Of a stretch of 54,553 bases of DNA, positions 15,776 to 24,571 are shown piece after piece. The stretch is from Bacteriovoracaceae bacterium UBA6144. GTDB taxonomy: Bacteria; Bdellovibrionota; Bacteriovoracia; Bacteriovoracales; Bacteriovoracaceae. Each line of letters begins with the position of its first letter. Position 1 is the first letter of the stretch. Under the pieces are notes generated by a model. That model was not told the origin of the DNA. It did no database searches and worked only from the letters and a program-made list of their open reading frames with translations. Position numbers and translations under genes: made by a program. The stretch spans positions 1 through 54,553 of the forward strand of contig DIVA01000011.1 of the NCBI GenBank assembly GCA_002435705.1, given 5' to 3'.

Positions 15776-17646
15776 GGTTCAAACACAATTTTATAGGGGT
15801 TATAGATATTTTCAGTAAAAGGCCAAAAACTATTCTCTTCAATCTGGCGCTTTTCCCGTCTCCAAAAATACTGACTTGCAGCGGGATAGATATAGCCAAA
15901 CTGATAACCAGTAGGATTGGCGAGTTCATCCCACATCCCGATGTCGGCGTAGTTTAATGGGTTTTCTTTTGATTTGGACAGGAGTAGCTGGGCTTGAGCG
16001 AGATTAAAGTTCAAAGCGTCTCTGATCATGGGATCAAGCCTTTCTTCCACCGACTCTCTGAGAGCGAGGGCAAAGTCCAAGCGCACAAGAGTCAGAAGAA
16101 GAAGATTTTGCAATTCAGTGTTTTTTATATTTTTCAGTTCCGGCCAATCAACTTTCGCCGCTCTGAGGAGTTGGATCTCCCGCTGGCGCTCTATTTTTTG
16201 TGAAGCCATCTGTTTCATGGTCAAGCGATCATGAATCCGGTGAGTTTTTGAGAGCTCATCTTGCAGGTTCGCAGCTGAGAGCATGCGTATCACCTGGAGC
16301 TCCTTGAAGTGACGTTTTTGGTACTCAAAAATTTTCTGCCAAGTGGTTTTGTCCTCACCCAGGAGCTCAAGTCCTTGGTACGGATTAAACTGATAGTCAC
16401 TATCTGTGAGGAGTGCTTGCGTCCAATCGAAAAGCCATCCTCCCATTGCATGACCGGTGGAAAAAATAAGTTGGCCTGAGATGTTGTGCTGATGGAGCCA
16501 CTGCAGATCTTCAGCACGCGTGCGTAGGTAGTCGGTGAGAAAAAGGGGCACGTCTACATCCATGCCGACCCAGTAGCCCGTTTCAGGATAATACCAGGTG
16601 GGTCTTTTTTTGGACTCCGACTGCATGAAGTCTCGGATAGAATGAAAGTTTTTGTTGCCATACATCGGCGCACTTTCATCCAAGAGTCCATAGAACATCA
16701 CCGTGTGAGGAAGAATCCCGACACTCGGGTCAGCAAACTGTGGCAGAAAATTAAAGTTTCCGAATTCCTCAGATCTTTGGTTCGAGGACACGTGCACTTT
16801 GGTGAGCACCACGCGGCCTTGGGCGCGAGCGAGGGCACTTGCGATATTAAGCCAGTCAATCGTGTCCTGTGCTTTCGTGGCCGTGAACTCACTGGTGCCA
16901 GCCTCCAGGACAATGAAGCTGGTGTCGAACATCTCGAGAACTTTTTGGAAGTTCTCTTTCACTCTCTCTTTAGCTCCCCAGCCCGTGAGGGCCTCAAAAA
17001 TAGAGAGAAGTTTGTAGCTTTTTTGTTGGTGAAGGGCGACGCCGAGCGAGACGCCTGTATGGACCCCTAAGCTTTTGGCCAGTTGAAAGGGGGCTTGGAA
17101 TTTAGACTTGAGTTCATCTGCCGGTATACGCAGGAGACTCACATCTAAAAGATTATAGCCATTGCGGGCACTCCAGCGCACGATTTCGAGCGCGAGGTCA
17201 CCGCGATCCATGAAAAATCCTCGCACCCATTCGTTAGGATGAAGCGTGTGCAGATGCAGACCACGATACTCGAGAGTCGGAGTCCAGCGGATCATTTTTT
17301 TTTGGCGGCAATTCTTTTGCAACATACTCAGACTCGGCGAGACTTGCCAGCGGGGATGAGGAAAAAGAAATCCCAGTTCCCGCAGGCCCTTGTAAAAGGT
17401 CGCACTGACTTCTGTGGGTTGCGCTTTCACTCGCAGGTGAAGAGTATCTTTTGTGCAGCTGACTTCAATCTGGTTGGTCTGTGAGCCCTCAATCTCTAAG
17501 CTCGCTTTGAGTGGAAGTTTAGCCTCGAGAAAAATAAGTTCGAGGTCAGCCAGAAGAGCATTTTCATTCACAGTCAGTGGGCGCAGCTCGCCGAGAGCGA
17601 AGCTTATAGGGGAGAGGAGTGTGAGAAAGAGGAAGACAAGAAACAT
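15772..17646 (-). CDS. Exported glycoside-hydrolase-like protein
   Basis: 624 residues with a signal peptide (MFLVFLFLTLLSPISFALG). The N-terminal domain ends with YKGLRELGFLFPHPRW, which resembles the small domain preceding the barrel in GH20/GH67/GH115 enzymes. It is followed by YRGLHLHTLHPNEW and NGYNLLDVSLL as the first barrel strands, and later WYYPETGYWVGMDVDVP and QLIFSTGHAMGGW. A TIM-barrel glycosidase acting on polysaccharide or peptidoglycan sugar is plausible. Catalytic residues could not be assigned, so this is a fold-level guess. It is the first gene of a minus-strand unit with the antiporter. Confidence 0.6.
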   Translation of the reverse strand: MFLVFLFLTLLSPISFALGELRPLTVNENALLADLELIFLEAKLPLKASLEIEGSQTNQIEVSCTKDTLHLRVKAQPTEVSATFYKGLRELGFLFPHPRWQVSPSLSMLQKNCRQKKMIRWTPTLEYRGLHLHTLHPNEWVRGFFMDRGDLALEIVRWSARNGYNLLDVSLLRIPADELKSKFQAPFQLAKSLGVHTGVSLGVALHQQKSYKLLSIFEALTGWGAKERVKENFQKVLEMFDTSFIVLEAGTSEFTATKAQDTIDWLNIASALARAQGRVVLTKVHVSSNQRSEEFGNFNFLPQFADPSVGILPHTVMFYGLLDESAPMYGNKNFHSIRDFMQSESKKRPTWYYPETGYWVGMDVDVPLFLTDYLRTRAEDLQWLHQHNISGQLIFSTGHAMGGWLFDWTQALLTDSDYQFNPYQGLELLGEDKTTWQKIFEYQKRHFKELQVIRMLSAANLQDELSKTHRIHDRLTMKQMASQKIERQREIQLLRAAKVDWPELKNIKNTELQNLLLLTLVRLDFALALRESVEERLDPMIRDALNFNLAQAQLLLSKSKENPLNYADIGMWDELANPTGYQFGYIYPAASQYFWRREKRQIEENSFWPFTENIYNPYKIVFEP

Positions 17647-17742
17647 TTCAGGGCCTCAGAGTTTTCTAGTCAGTTAACATCTCATAGACGTGAGAGCTTG
17701 AAGTTTTTATTATAGAGCAAATCCATTCATAGGACGCCATTT

Positions 17743-19935
17743 ATGCTACTGAGATTCATCGCACTTGGGTATTTATTTCTCCTCTCAACGGCGTATGCCA
17801 CTCCGTGTGAACTCTATCGAGATGCTATGCGCATTCCTCACTTAAAAATAAGCGATGAAAAAAACTTCTCTTATTGTTTTGGCTATATGCATGGGCGTGA
17901 CCGCGCTTGGATGATGGATTATTTCCGTCGCTCAGCTCTTGGGACCAATGCTGAAGTTTATGGCTTCTCACATCTTAAGGGCGACATGATGATGCGCCTT
18001 CTGGATGTGCCTCGGATGGCCGAAAAATTGTGGAGTAATTTACTCCCGCAAGAAAAAGAATTGCTCGAAATTTATGCCCAAGGAGTGAACCAAGGTTTTC
18101 GTTTTGCCCAACAGACTCCGACTCGTGAGTTTCAAGACAACTACCCCCATCCCGAGGATTGGAAGCCGCAACATTCTTTGATGGTACTTTTACTTCAGTC
18201 ATTTGATCAGACTCGAAAGTCCTTTTACACTGAATGGCTTGAATCCCAGACTCAAAAAAAATGGGGTGAGAAAGCAGTCCGGTTAGTTGATTCAGATGAA
18301 TCTCCCTGGGAGACGACCATCCTGAAGAAGGGAGAGTATCAAGTGGGCATGAAGACCACACAAACCTCTCATCCATATTTTCGTTCTCATCCACTGCCCG
18401 AATTTTTTGCGCACTTTCCTTCTTTGTTTGGAGAGCAGTCTGGCTCGAACAACTGGGTAGTGGATTCGAGTCGTTCTAAAAATAAAGTCAGTCTGCTGGC
18501 CAACGATCCACATTTAGATTTAAAGACGCCCATGTTCTGGTACTGGATTCACCTCGAGGGACCAAACGTGGACGTGGTGGGCGCGAGCCTGCCCGGTGTG
18601 CCGCTCATTGTGAGTGGGACCAACCGCAAAATTTCTTGGGGCCTTACCAATTCTTATCTCAACAGTGCAGATGCTGTTTTCATCAATAAAGAAGAAGAAA
18701 AAAAACTTGAGCGCTTCTGGCCTGTGGTGTGGGTGAAGTGGGGAATTTTAAAGCTTCCCATTTTCTTTAAATCATTTCAGCGCACGCAAGAAGGCTTCCC
18801 TGTTCTCCCTCTAGAAACCGATGACTCACGTCCCATGCTTTTAAAATGGTCTGGCTATCATATCCAAGGCGAAGACATTGCGGCACTCAGAGACATCATG
18901 AAAGTGCGTAGCGTCTCAGAGATGGATCGTGTGATTGCAAAGGTTGGTATTCCTTCGTGGAACTTTGTTTTTGCCGACACCACTGGTGAAATTGGTTACC
19001 GCACCAATGGTCGCGCTTTTCGGACTCCACAAAAGCATCAGGTTGGACTTCGTGAGGGAAATATCGAGGAGATCTCTAACCCCGAATTCCTCCCCACTGA
19101 AGAGATGCCGCATGTGCTTAAGCCCAAGCGGGGCTGGGTGGTCACGGCGAATAATCGCCACTGGCCTGTGGATGCCAATCTCTACGGTGGCAGGGCCTAT
19201 TCTCTCTCTTCCCGTGCCCAGCTGATTGAAAAAATAATTCAAGAAACAAAACTGCATGATGTGGAGAGTTTTCGTCGTATCCAGTGCGACGATCAGGCCA
19301 GCGAAGCGCCCTATTTTAGAGACTCACTTGTAAAAGTCCTGTCGGAAGCTACCCTGAGTGCCCCACAAAAAATCTGGTTAGAAGATCTGAAAGCGTGGGA
19401 TTTCAAAACACTCACCGACTGCAAGGCCTGCGGAGTCTATCGCCGCCTGATGGATCTTTTGATGGAATCTTTTCAGGTCGCAGAGAGCGGTCTGTGGAAA
19501 CTCTTTCGCGAAAATTCACCGGAATTGAGAGCTGAAGTTTCGAAACAGCTCACTGTCGCAATGGATGAGGTTGGAGCGAGGTCGTGGGGCGAAATTCATC
19601 TCAATCCTTTTGCTCACTTGAGTGGAAAGAAAGAGTGGTACTTCTCTCCTGAGATACCCACTCGAGGAGACAAGCACTCAATCAACCCAGGTTCTAGTCG
19701 ATGGAATTCAGAGCGCAAAGTGTATGAGCATTACTCGGGAGCTTCTCAGCGCCTAATCGTGGAGATGAAGTCCGTGCCGGAAGTATGGCTTGCTCTGCCC
19801 GGTCTGAATAATCAGTACGGTCAGTTCGAATCCAGTGAGCCATGGAAAAAATGGGAGCGCTGTGATATCGAGCGAGTGGAGTGGCCCGTGGATTGGAGTT
19901 CGAAGGCGACAGAAAAGATTACAAATAGTCTTTAG
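17743..19935 (+). CDS. Penicillin acylase family protein (Ntn hydrolase)
   Basis: 730 residues. A signal peptide (to about residue 19, STAYA) is followed by the alpha-chain-like segment with RIPHLKI and FGYMHGRDRAWMMD. The beta-chain start is at SGSNNWVV. Ser235 would become the N-terminal nucleophile after self-cleavage, followed by LLANDPHLDL and LPGVPLIVSGTNRKISWGLTN. Family members hydrolyse amide bonds of penicillins, acyl-homoserine lactones or related N-acyl compounds. The substrate here cannot be told. It is expected in the periplasm. The last 4 bp overlap the convergent kinase gene. Confidence 0.92.
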   Translation: MLLRFIALGYLFLLSTAYATPCELYRDAMRIPHLKISDEKNFSYCFGYMHGRDRAWMMDYFRRSALGTNAEVYGFSHLKGDMMMRLLDVPRMAEKLWSNLLPQEKELLEIYAQGVNQGFRFAQQTPTREFQDNYPHPEDWKPQHSLMVLLLQSFDQTRKSFYTEWLESQTQKKWGEKAVRLVDSDESPWETTILKKGEYQVGMKTTQTSHPYFRSHPLPEFFAHFPSLFGEQSGSNNWVVDSSRSKNKVSLLANDPHLDLKTPMFWYWIHLEGPNVDVVGASLPGVPLIVSGTNRKISWGLTNSYLNSADAVFINKEEEKKLERFWPVVWVKWGILKLPIFFKSFQRTQEGFPVLPLETDDSRPMLLKWSGYHIQGEDIAALRDIMKVRSVSEMDRVIAKVGIPSWNFVFADTTGEIGYRTNGRAFRTPQKHQVGLREGNIEEISNPEFLPTEEMPHVLKPKRGWVVTANNRHWPVDANLYGGRAYSLSSRAQLIEKIIQETKLHDVESFRRIQCDDQASEAPYFRDSLVKVLSEATLSAPQKIWLEDLKAWDFKTLTDCKACGVYRRLMDLLMESFQVAESGLWKLFRENSPELRAEVSKQLTVAMDEVGARSWGEIHLNPFAHLSGKKEWYFSPEIPTRGDKHSINPGSSRWNSERKVYEHYSGASQRLIVEMKSVPEVWLALPGLNNQYGQFESSEPWKKWERCDIERVEWPVDWSSKATEKITNSL

Positions 19936-21581
19936 ACTGCTCGCTTAAAAGTCAGTTCAAACGTGGTGGGAATCAGACTCGTAAGTTTTAGGTCCCCACC
20001 ATTCTGTTGCATGAGTCCAATTGAAATGGAAAGCCCAAGACCAGTTCCCTTGTTAACTTCTTTTGTTGAAAAGAAGGGCTCGAAGATTTTTTCTTTTAAT
20101 TTCTCAGGGATTGGGGTCCCAGAATTTTCCATTTTTAGAATGACTGATTCCTGCTGAATCCGTGCACTCATTCGAATCCAGCGCTCGGGCATCGAGAGAG
20201 CGGCTTCATGTGCGTTATTGAGTAGATTGATAACAACTTGAATGATCTGAACTTCTCGGCACAGGATATACACTTCTTCTTCGCCCAGCTCCGTCTCAAT
20301 CAGGACACCATTGTTTTTCAATCGTTCTCTGTGCATATCAATCGACTGTTCGATGATTTGAGAAAGTGAAGTTGGCTTGATTGGGTCGTTTTCAGCATCC
20401 CGTGAGAAATAGCGAAGACCTTTAATAATCTTGGCCATGCGATGAGACATCTTCACAATTTTTCCAGTGAAATTTTCAAAAAGTTCTGGATCAATGTCTC
20501 TGTTTCTTGCTCTGAGGTTCAATTCTTCTGCGGAAAACAAAACGACCGAGAGGGGATTATTAATTTCATGGGCCACTCCTTTTGCCATCTCACCCAGACT
20601 CGCCAGTCTGGCGGTTGCGTCTGCTTTAGCTCTCTCATGGGCAAGATCCCTTCTGGCTTCGATGAGATCATCAATGAAAATAGTCGCAATCACCATCCAA
20701 CCTTCAGGATGAGTCAGGCGTGTGAGATTGATCAGGCTCCAGTTCTTTCCATTGGGAGTGGTGAGTTCGATTTCGATACTTTGACTCATCTTATCTGATT
20801 GATGGAAATCTTTTACGATCTGACCAAAGTCATTATCATTATTCATAAAGCCCACAGGGCGATCAATGATGTTGATATTTTTAAACAGGCGATGGCCGGA
20901 GGCATTCATCATTCGATAAGTCAGCTTATCATCCACCAAAGTGACGATCCCTGGAAAAGAGTTCATCAGGCCCGCTACTTTGTCTCGCTCATCGATCAAT
21001 TGGTACTCGTTAGTGAGTGAGTCGTTAAAGCGCTTACGGATGACGGGAGCAGTAAAAATGAGAAAAGTGTTATAGATGATAACCATAAGGAAGAGTGAAA
21101 ACTCTTCGAAGCTTTTCATGATAAATAGAGCGCTCACGGTAGGAATGATTGAGGCGGGAGCGATGTAGAAGTAGAGTAGGGTGGAGTGAATATGAAAAAG
21201 CACAAAAGTGCCCGCATGAACCCCGCATATCATGATTGTTGTAAGAAGCGTCGTTTTAGAAAGCATGCCTTCAGCGAAGTAGGTGGCCGAAAGGGTGCCT
21301 CCCCAGCCAATGCCGATCAGAGTAATGCCTATAAATAAAAATTTTTCTTTATACTTGCGAACGAAATTGGTCTGCTCAAAAAAAAGCGGAACTGATAAAA
21401 GAAGTGTGCCAATGGAAGTGGCAGCGACGGCCAGTTGAAAAAGAATATTATTTTCAAAAAGCCATGGGGCAAAGAGAAAAAAGAGTAAGACCAGGGGAAG
21501 CTGAGGCAGAATAAAAGACCATGAACGAGATAAAATCTCGGATAAAATTCTTTGTTTAACCTTTGATGCTAGCTCACTCAT
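19932..21581 (-). CDS. Membrane sensor histidine kinase (orphan)
   Basis: 549 residues. Six membrane helices fill about residues 20-180 (segments at 20-41, 47-68, 81-102, 110-130, 136-156 and 161-180). A PAS-like domain follows (LMNSFPGIVTLVDDKL, about 205-305). The HisKA helix carries His338 in GVAHEINNPL. The ATP domain shows the N-box QVVINLLNNAHEA, a variant G1 box (MENSGTPIP) and GTGLGLSI. No response regulator is adjacent, so the partner is elsewhere. The start is only 23 bp from the divergent LON-domain gene, so control regions overlap. Confidence 0.93.
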   Translation of the reverse strand: MSELASKVKQRILSEILSRSWSFILPQLPLVLLFFLFAPWLFENNILFQLAVAATSIGTLLLSVPLFFEQTNFVRKYKEKFLFIGITLIGIGWGGTLSATYFAEGMLSKTTLLTTIMICGVHAGTFVLFHIHSTLLYFYIAPASIIPTVSALFIMKSFEEFSLFLMVIIYNTFLIFTAPVIRKRFNDSLTNEYQLIDERDKVAGLMNSFPGIVTLVDDKLTYRMMNASGHRLFKNINIIDRPVGFMNNDNDFGQIVKDFHQSDKMSQSIEIELTTPNGKNWSLINLTRLTHPEGWMVIATIFIDDLIEARRDLAHERAKADATARLASLGEMAKGVAHEINNPLSVVLFSAEELNLRARNRDIDPELFENFTGKIVKMSHRMAKIIKGLRYFSRDAENDPIKPTSLSQIIEQSIDMHRERLKNNGVLIETELGEEEVYILCREVQIIQVVINLLNNAHEAALSMPERWIRMSARIQQESVILKMENSGTPIPEKLKEKIFEPFFSTKEVNKGTGLGLSISIGLMQQNGGDLKLTSLIPTTFELTFKRAV

Positions 21582-21604
21582 TGGTTTTGCAATACCTTTG
21601 AGCC

Positions 21605-22216
21605 ATGATAAAAAAAATTTTCATCTTCCCACTTCCAAGCTCCATGACTCTGAGCCATCTCCCCTTACCTTATCATATCTTCGAGAGCCGCTATAGAAAA
21701 ATGCTCGAAGCCTCTTTGACTCATCACACTCCTATTGCTGTTCTTCCCCCTGGTCTTCACCCTTTTACGGGATTAAATATTTTCGCTGGAATACCTAAGC
21801 TTATTCATCAGCATGAGGATGGGCGCAGTGATATCGTGATCTCGGGGGATTTCCGATTGAAGATACTGAAAGTCTATGAGGAGGAAGAGTACCTTGTCGC
21901 CGATGTAGGTGAGGCCGAGATGCTAAAGTCATTTACTCAAGCATCGCTCTCTCAGCGAGAACTTATTCGCGAGGCCCTGAGTTTTTGGGTAGAGGGACAG
22001 AAAATTGATAAGGATCATAAGAAGGTGTTTCTCAAAATGATTCAAGACGAGCACCTCTTATTGAGTTACGGAGTAAGTCTTTTAATCAAAGCAGAAATGG
22101 ATAAAACGATATTTTTAAAGTGCGAGAGCTGGGATGAGTGGGCGAAACTTTTGGTCAAAAAAATAGGGCCAACAGAGGTAAGTCTTGGGCCCTATTTAAC
22201 GAAATTAAAATTTTGA
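21605..22216 (+). CDS. LON substrate-binding (N-terminal) domain protein
   Basis: 203 residues made only of the PUA-like LON N-terminal domain plus a helical tail. The key parts are IFPLPSSMTLSHLPLPYHIFESRYRKML at the start, IAVLPPG, then DIVISGDFRLKILKV. There is no AAA+ or protease domain, so it is one of the stand-alone LON-N proteins whose function is not established. The first Met is supported by alignment of the IFPLP strand. Its stop abuts that of the small convergent gene at 22217. Confidence 0.85.
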   Translation: MIKKIFIFPLPSSMTLSHLPLPYHIFESRYRKMLEASLTHHTPIAVLPPGLHPFTGLNIFAGIPKLIHQHEDGRSDIVISGDFRLKILKVYEEEEYLVADVGEAEMLKSFTQASLSQRELIREALSFWVEGQKIDKDHKKVFLKMIQDEHLLLSYGVSLLIKAEMDKTIFLKCESWDEWAKLLVKKIGPTEVSLGPYLTKLKF

Positions 22217-22330
22217 TTACTTTCTTTTGGCTTTGCCGGCTTCAATCTTCTTTTTGATTTTAGTCTTCAATGCAGTTTGAGCTTTGCGTCTACTCATTTT
22301 TAGTGTCGATTTCTTACGGCCTTGACCCAT
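22217..22330 (-). CDS. 37-aa highly basic small protein
   Basis: The reading frame encodes MGQGRKKSTLKMSRRKAQ and a Lys-rich remainder ending KAKRK, with 12 Lys and 4 Arg against one Glu. A strong GGAGG ribosome site lies 5 bp before the ATG, which makes a real gene likely despite the size. The composition suggests RNA, DNA or ribosome contact. No family is recognised. It is tail-to-tail with the LON-domain gene with no gap. Confidence 0.6.
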   Translation of the reverse strand: MGQGRKKSTLKMSRRKAQTALKTKIKKKIEAGKAKRK

Positions 22331-22457
22331 GGAGTCCTCCAAAAAGTAATTAAAAGTGTGTCGAATATGTTTAGTTCAATTGTCGATAATTATCAAGTTA
22401 GATGATGTTATCTGGCCTGATATTGATGTAAATTAGCCTCAAACAAGGAGAGTTTGT

Positions 22458-23018
22458 ATGAAATTGATGAGTTTATTGGTTCTTTTTTGGAGTGCTGCAG
22501 CTTTTTCTCAGAATTACGGATCTCCCGAACTGACATTTACTGGTTATAAGTTCACTGAAAAAGAAGCTGTCAGTGGGACATTTAAAAAGATTAATTGGAA
22601 GTTTTCAAATTCCGGCTCCGCTCAAGATGTCATCACCAGTGCTTCAGCAGTGATTGACTCTTACTCCATTGAAGCGGGTAAACCAGCACGTAATACGAAT
22701 ATTACCAATGGCCTTTTTAAGAAATGGGGTGGGCAAAACATTAAAGTTAAAGTGCTCAGTTTCGATGAGGCGGCACAGCTGGCGAAGGTGCAAATCAGCA
22801 TCGGCAAACTCACCAGAGTTGTCCCTTTTAAAGTAACACAAGCGGAGTCCAATCTACTTTTCACGGGGAGCATTGATCTGATTGAGTTCGGCTTGGGTAA
22901 AGCCTTTCAATCTCTTTCAAAACTCTGCGCTGTTCATCACAAGGGCAAAGATGGCGTCGTGAAGACATGGTCAGTGGTTGATCTCGAAGTCAAACTGCCT
23001 AAGCTCGCTGCTAACTAA
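22458..23018 (+). CDS. Exported YceI family protein
   Basis: 186 residues. The signal peptide MKLMSLLVLFWSAAAFSQ is followed by a YceI-like lipocalin-type barrel: LTFTGYKFTEKEAVSGTF, VIDSYSIEAGKPARNTNI (the usual 'D..SI.TGN..RD..I' block), and a final strand pair. YceI proteins bind isoprenoid or amphiphilic molecules in the periplasm, and several sit near respiratory genes. Here the neighbour is heme A synthase on the other strand. AAGGAGAG precedes the start. The 3' end overlaps ctaA by 8 bp, tail to tail. Confidence 0.82.
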   Translation: MKLMSLLVLFWSAAAFSQNYGSPELTFTGYKFTEKEAVSGTFKKINWKFSNSGSAQDVITSASAVIDSYSIEAGKPARNTNITNGLFKKWGGQNIKVKVLSFDEAAQLAKVQISIGKLTRVVPFKVTQAESNLLFTGSIDLIEFGLGKAFQSLSKLCAVHHKGKDGVVKTWSVVDLEVKLPKLAAN

Positions 23019-23955
23019 TTAAGCTGCCTTTCTGATTTAGGTACTGCTCAAATAAAACACCCATCGCTAGCACCGCCACAAATAAATGTGGCGGTTGCAT
23101 TTGAGCTGGAAAACCAAAATAGTTCAGACCTATGCCACTTGCGACATTGACGAGGATAAGCACTAAAAAAAGTAAGTTGCGCTGGAAAGCACCACCCGTT
23201 TCATCAAAGCGGTAAAGGCGCATAAGATTCCAGACACAGTAGACCACAAGAATCACAGAGAAAGAGCGATGGACGTAAAACATCCAACCGAGCTGATCCA
23301 CCACAGTGTCAGCCGTAGCCGTTTTCAAATCACGCATAAGAGAATCAACCTGCTCTCGCACTTGTGTGCCCATAACAACCTGTAGGGAAGTGAGAAGAAT
23401 GAGAATTTTGGTGTGAAAAAGATTCTTTTTGTCCGCGACAAAGTTCAGGCCAAAGTTCATCAGGTCAAAACAGTATTTTCTGAGATAGTGGAGAGTAAAC
23501 ATTAATAAGAGAGCAAGCATCATGTGCAGAGTGATGATGAATGGTTTTAAGTGACTCGAGACGACGACCGCACCCAAGCCCCCCTGAATGAGTACCAAAA
23601 AGAGGATGATCCCACAGAACCAAGGAAGATTGGGCTCTTGCTCGGAGTGTTTGAAACTTTTAAAAAACATAATGAAAATTAAAAAGCCCAAAAAAGCACC
23701 GATCAAGCGGTTCAGATATTCAGTCCAAGTTTTAAAGGCATCAAAGTCGGCAATCTCTTTTCCTGCAATGGTGTAAACTTCTTTGTAGTTCGCTGGCAGC
23801 TCTGAGACATCAATGGGCGGTATCCACTGTCCAAAACAGCGAGGCCAATCAGGACAACCAAGACCAGAGCCTGTCCCTCTTACAACTGCACCAGCGAGGA
23901 TCACAAGATAGGTAATAAAGAGAGTGAACCCAACGAGACGTCTAAAATCTTGCAT
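23011..23955 (-). CDS. ctaA: Heme A synthase (COX15/CtaA)
   Basis: 314 residues with eight predicted membrane helices. The first periplasmic loop carries AGAVVRGTGSGLGCPDWPRCFGQ, the family hallmark with the Cys pair. Later blocks include the Gln-Gly-Gly-Leu-Gly-Ala segment and membrane His residues that bind heme. It oxidises the heme O methyl group to give heme A for the cytochrome oxidase encoded 10 kb downstream, where ctaB (heme O synthase) also lies. AAGGA precedes the ATG. Confidence 0.93.
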   Translation of the reverse strand: MQDFRRLVGFTLFITYLVILAGAVVRGTGSGLGCPDWPRCFGQWIPPIDVSELPANYKEVYTIAGKEIADFDAFKTWTEYLNRLIGAFLGFLIFIMFFKSFKHSEQEPNLPWFCGIILFLVLIQGGLGAVVVSSHLKPFIITLHMMLALLLMFTLHYLRKYCFDLMNFGLNFVADKKNLFHTKILILLTSLQVVMGTQVREQVDSLMRDLKTATADTVVDQLGWMFYVHRSFSVILVVYCVWNLMRLYRFDETGGAFQRNLLFLVLILVNVASGIGLNYFGFPAQMQPPHLFVAVLAMGVLFEQYLNQKGSLIS

Positions 23956-24015
23956 TTCTATTCCTTAATGAAGCCGATGGGTTTATTTTAGTGGAAGATC
24001 AACGGAGTTCCAAGC

Positions 24016-24558
24016 ATGCTTTCAATTGATAATTTTTTATTGGCCCTGGGATTAAATGTGGATAGCGCTGTCTTAGGCATGAGCTTAGCGCTGGTGGCCC
24101 AGCGATCTGATAAAAGCTTTGCGCTCAAGTGGTCTCTCTATTTTGGCGGCTTCCAAGGTCTGATGTTTTTTTTGGGCTATTTTGGCTTTTCACTGCTTAG
24201 TTTTTTGCACCCTTATTCACATTTTTTGGCCGGTTCAGTCTTTTTAGTCTTAGGCCTTAAGCTTTTAGTGCCGGCCTATTATGGAAAAGAAGAGTCCGTA
24301 AGTTTACCTCAATCCTCCCTAAGCAGCGTGATGCTGAGCTTAAGCATCAGTGTGGATGCTTTTTTCTCCTCTGTCGCGGGACTTAAACATGATCTTACGA
24401 GTGTCATCAATCTTGCTATTCTGATTGCGCTGGTCGGATTTGTCTTAACCTTTATCAGTATCAATTTTGCTGGGCGCATTAGAAGTTCTGAGCGTCGGGG
24501 CTCTTTGGTGGTGGGAGGATTCCTATTGATTTTCCTCGGCGTCAAATCTTTCCTTTGA
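24016..24558 (+). CDS. MntP/YtaF-type manganese efflux pump homolog
   Basis: 180 residues, six membrane helices in two repeats. Each repeat opens with the signature Asp: LGLNVDSAVLGMSLAL near residue 11 and LSLSISVDAFFSSVAG near residue 109. That pattern is typical of MntP and the YtaF relatives. Export of Mn2+ is likely, but the substrate is inferred from the family. A GGAG site lies 9 bp upstream. The threonine deaminase start follows after 13 bp. Confidence 0.78.
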   Translation: MLSIDNFLLALGLNVDSAVLGMSLALVAQRSDKSFALKWSLYFGGFQGLMFFLGYFGFSLLSFLHPYSHFLAGSVFLVLGLKLLVPAYYGKEESVSLPQSSLSSVMLSLSISVDAFFSSVAGLKHDLTSVINLAILIALVGFVLTFISINFAGRIRSSERRGSLVVGGFLLIFLGVKSFL

Positions 24559-24571
24559 TAGCATTTATGTT

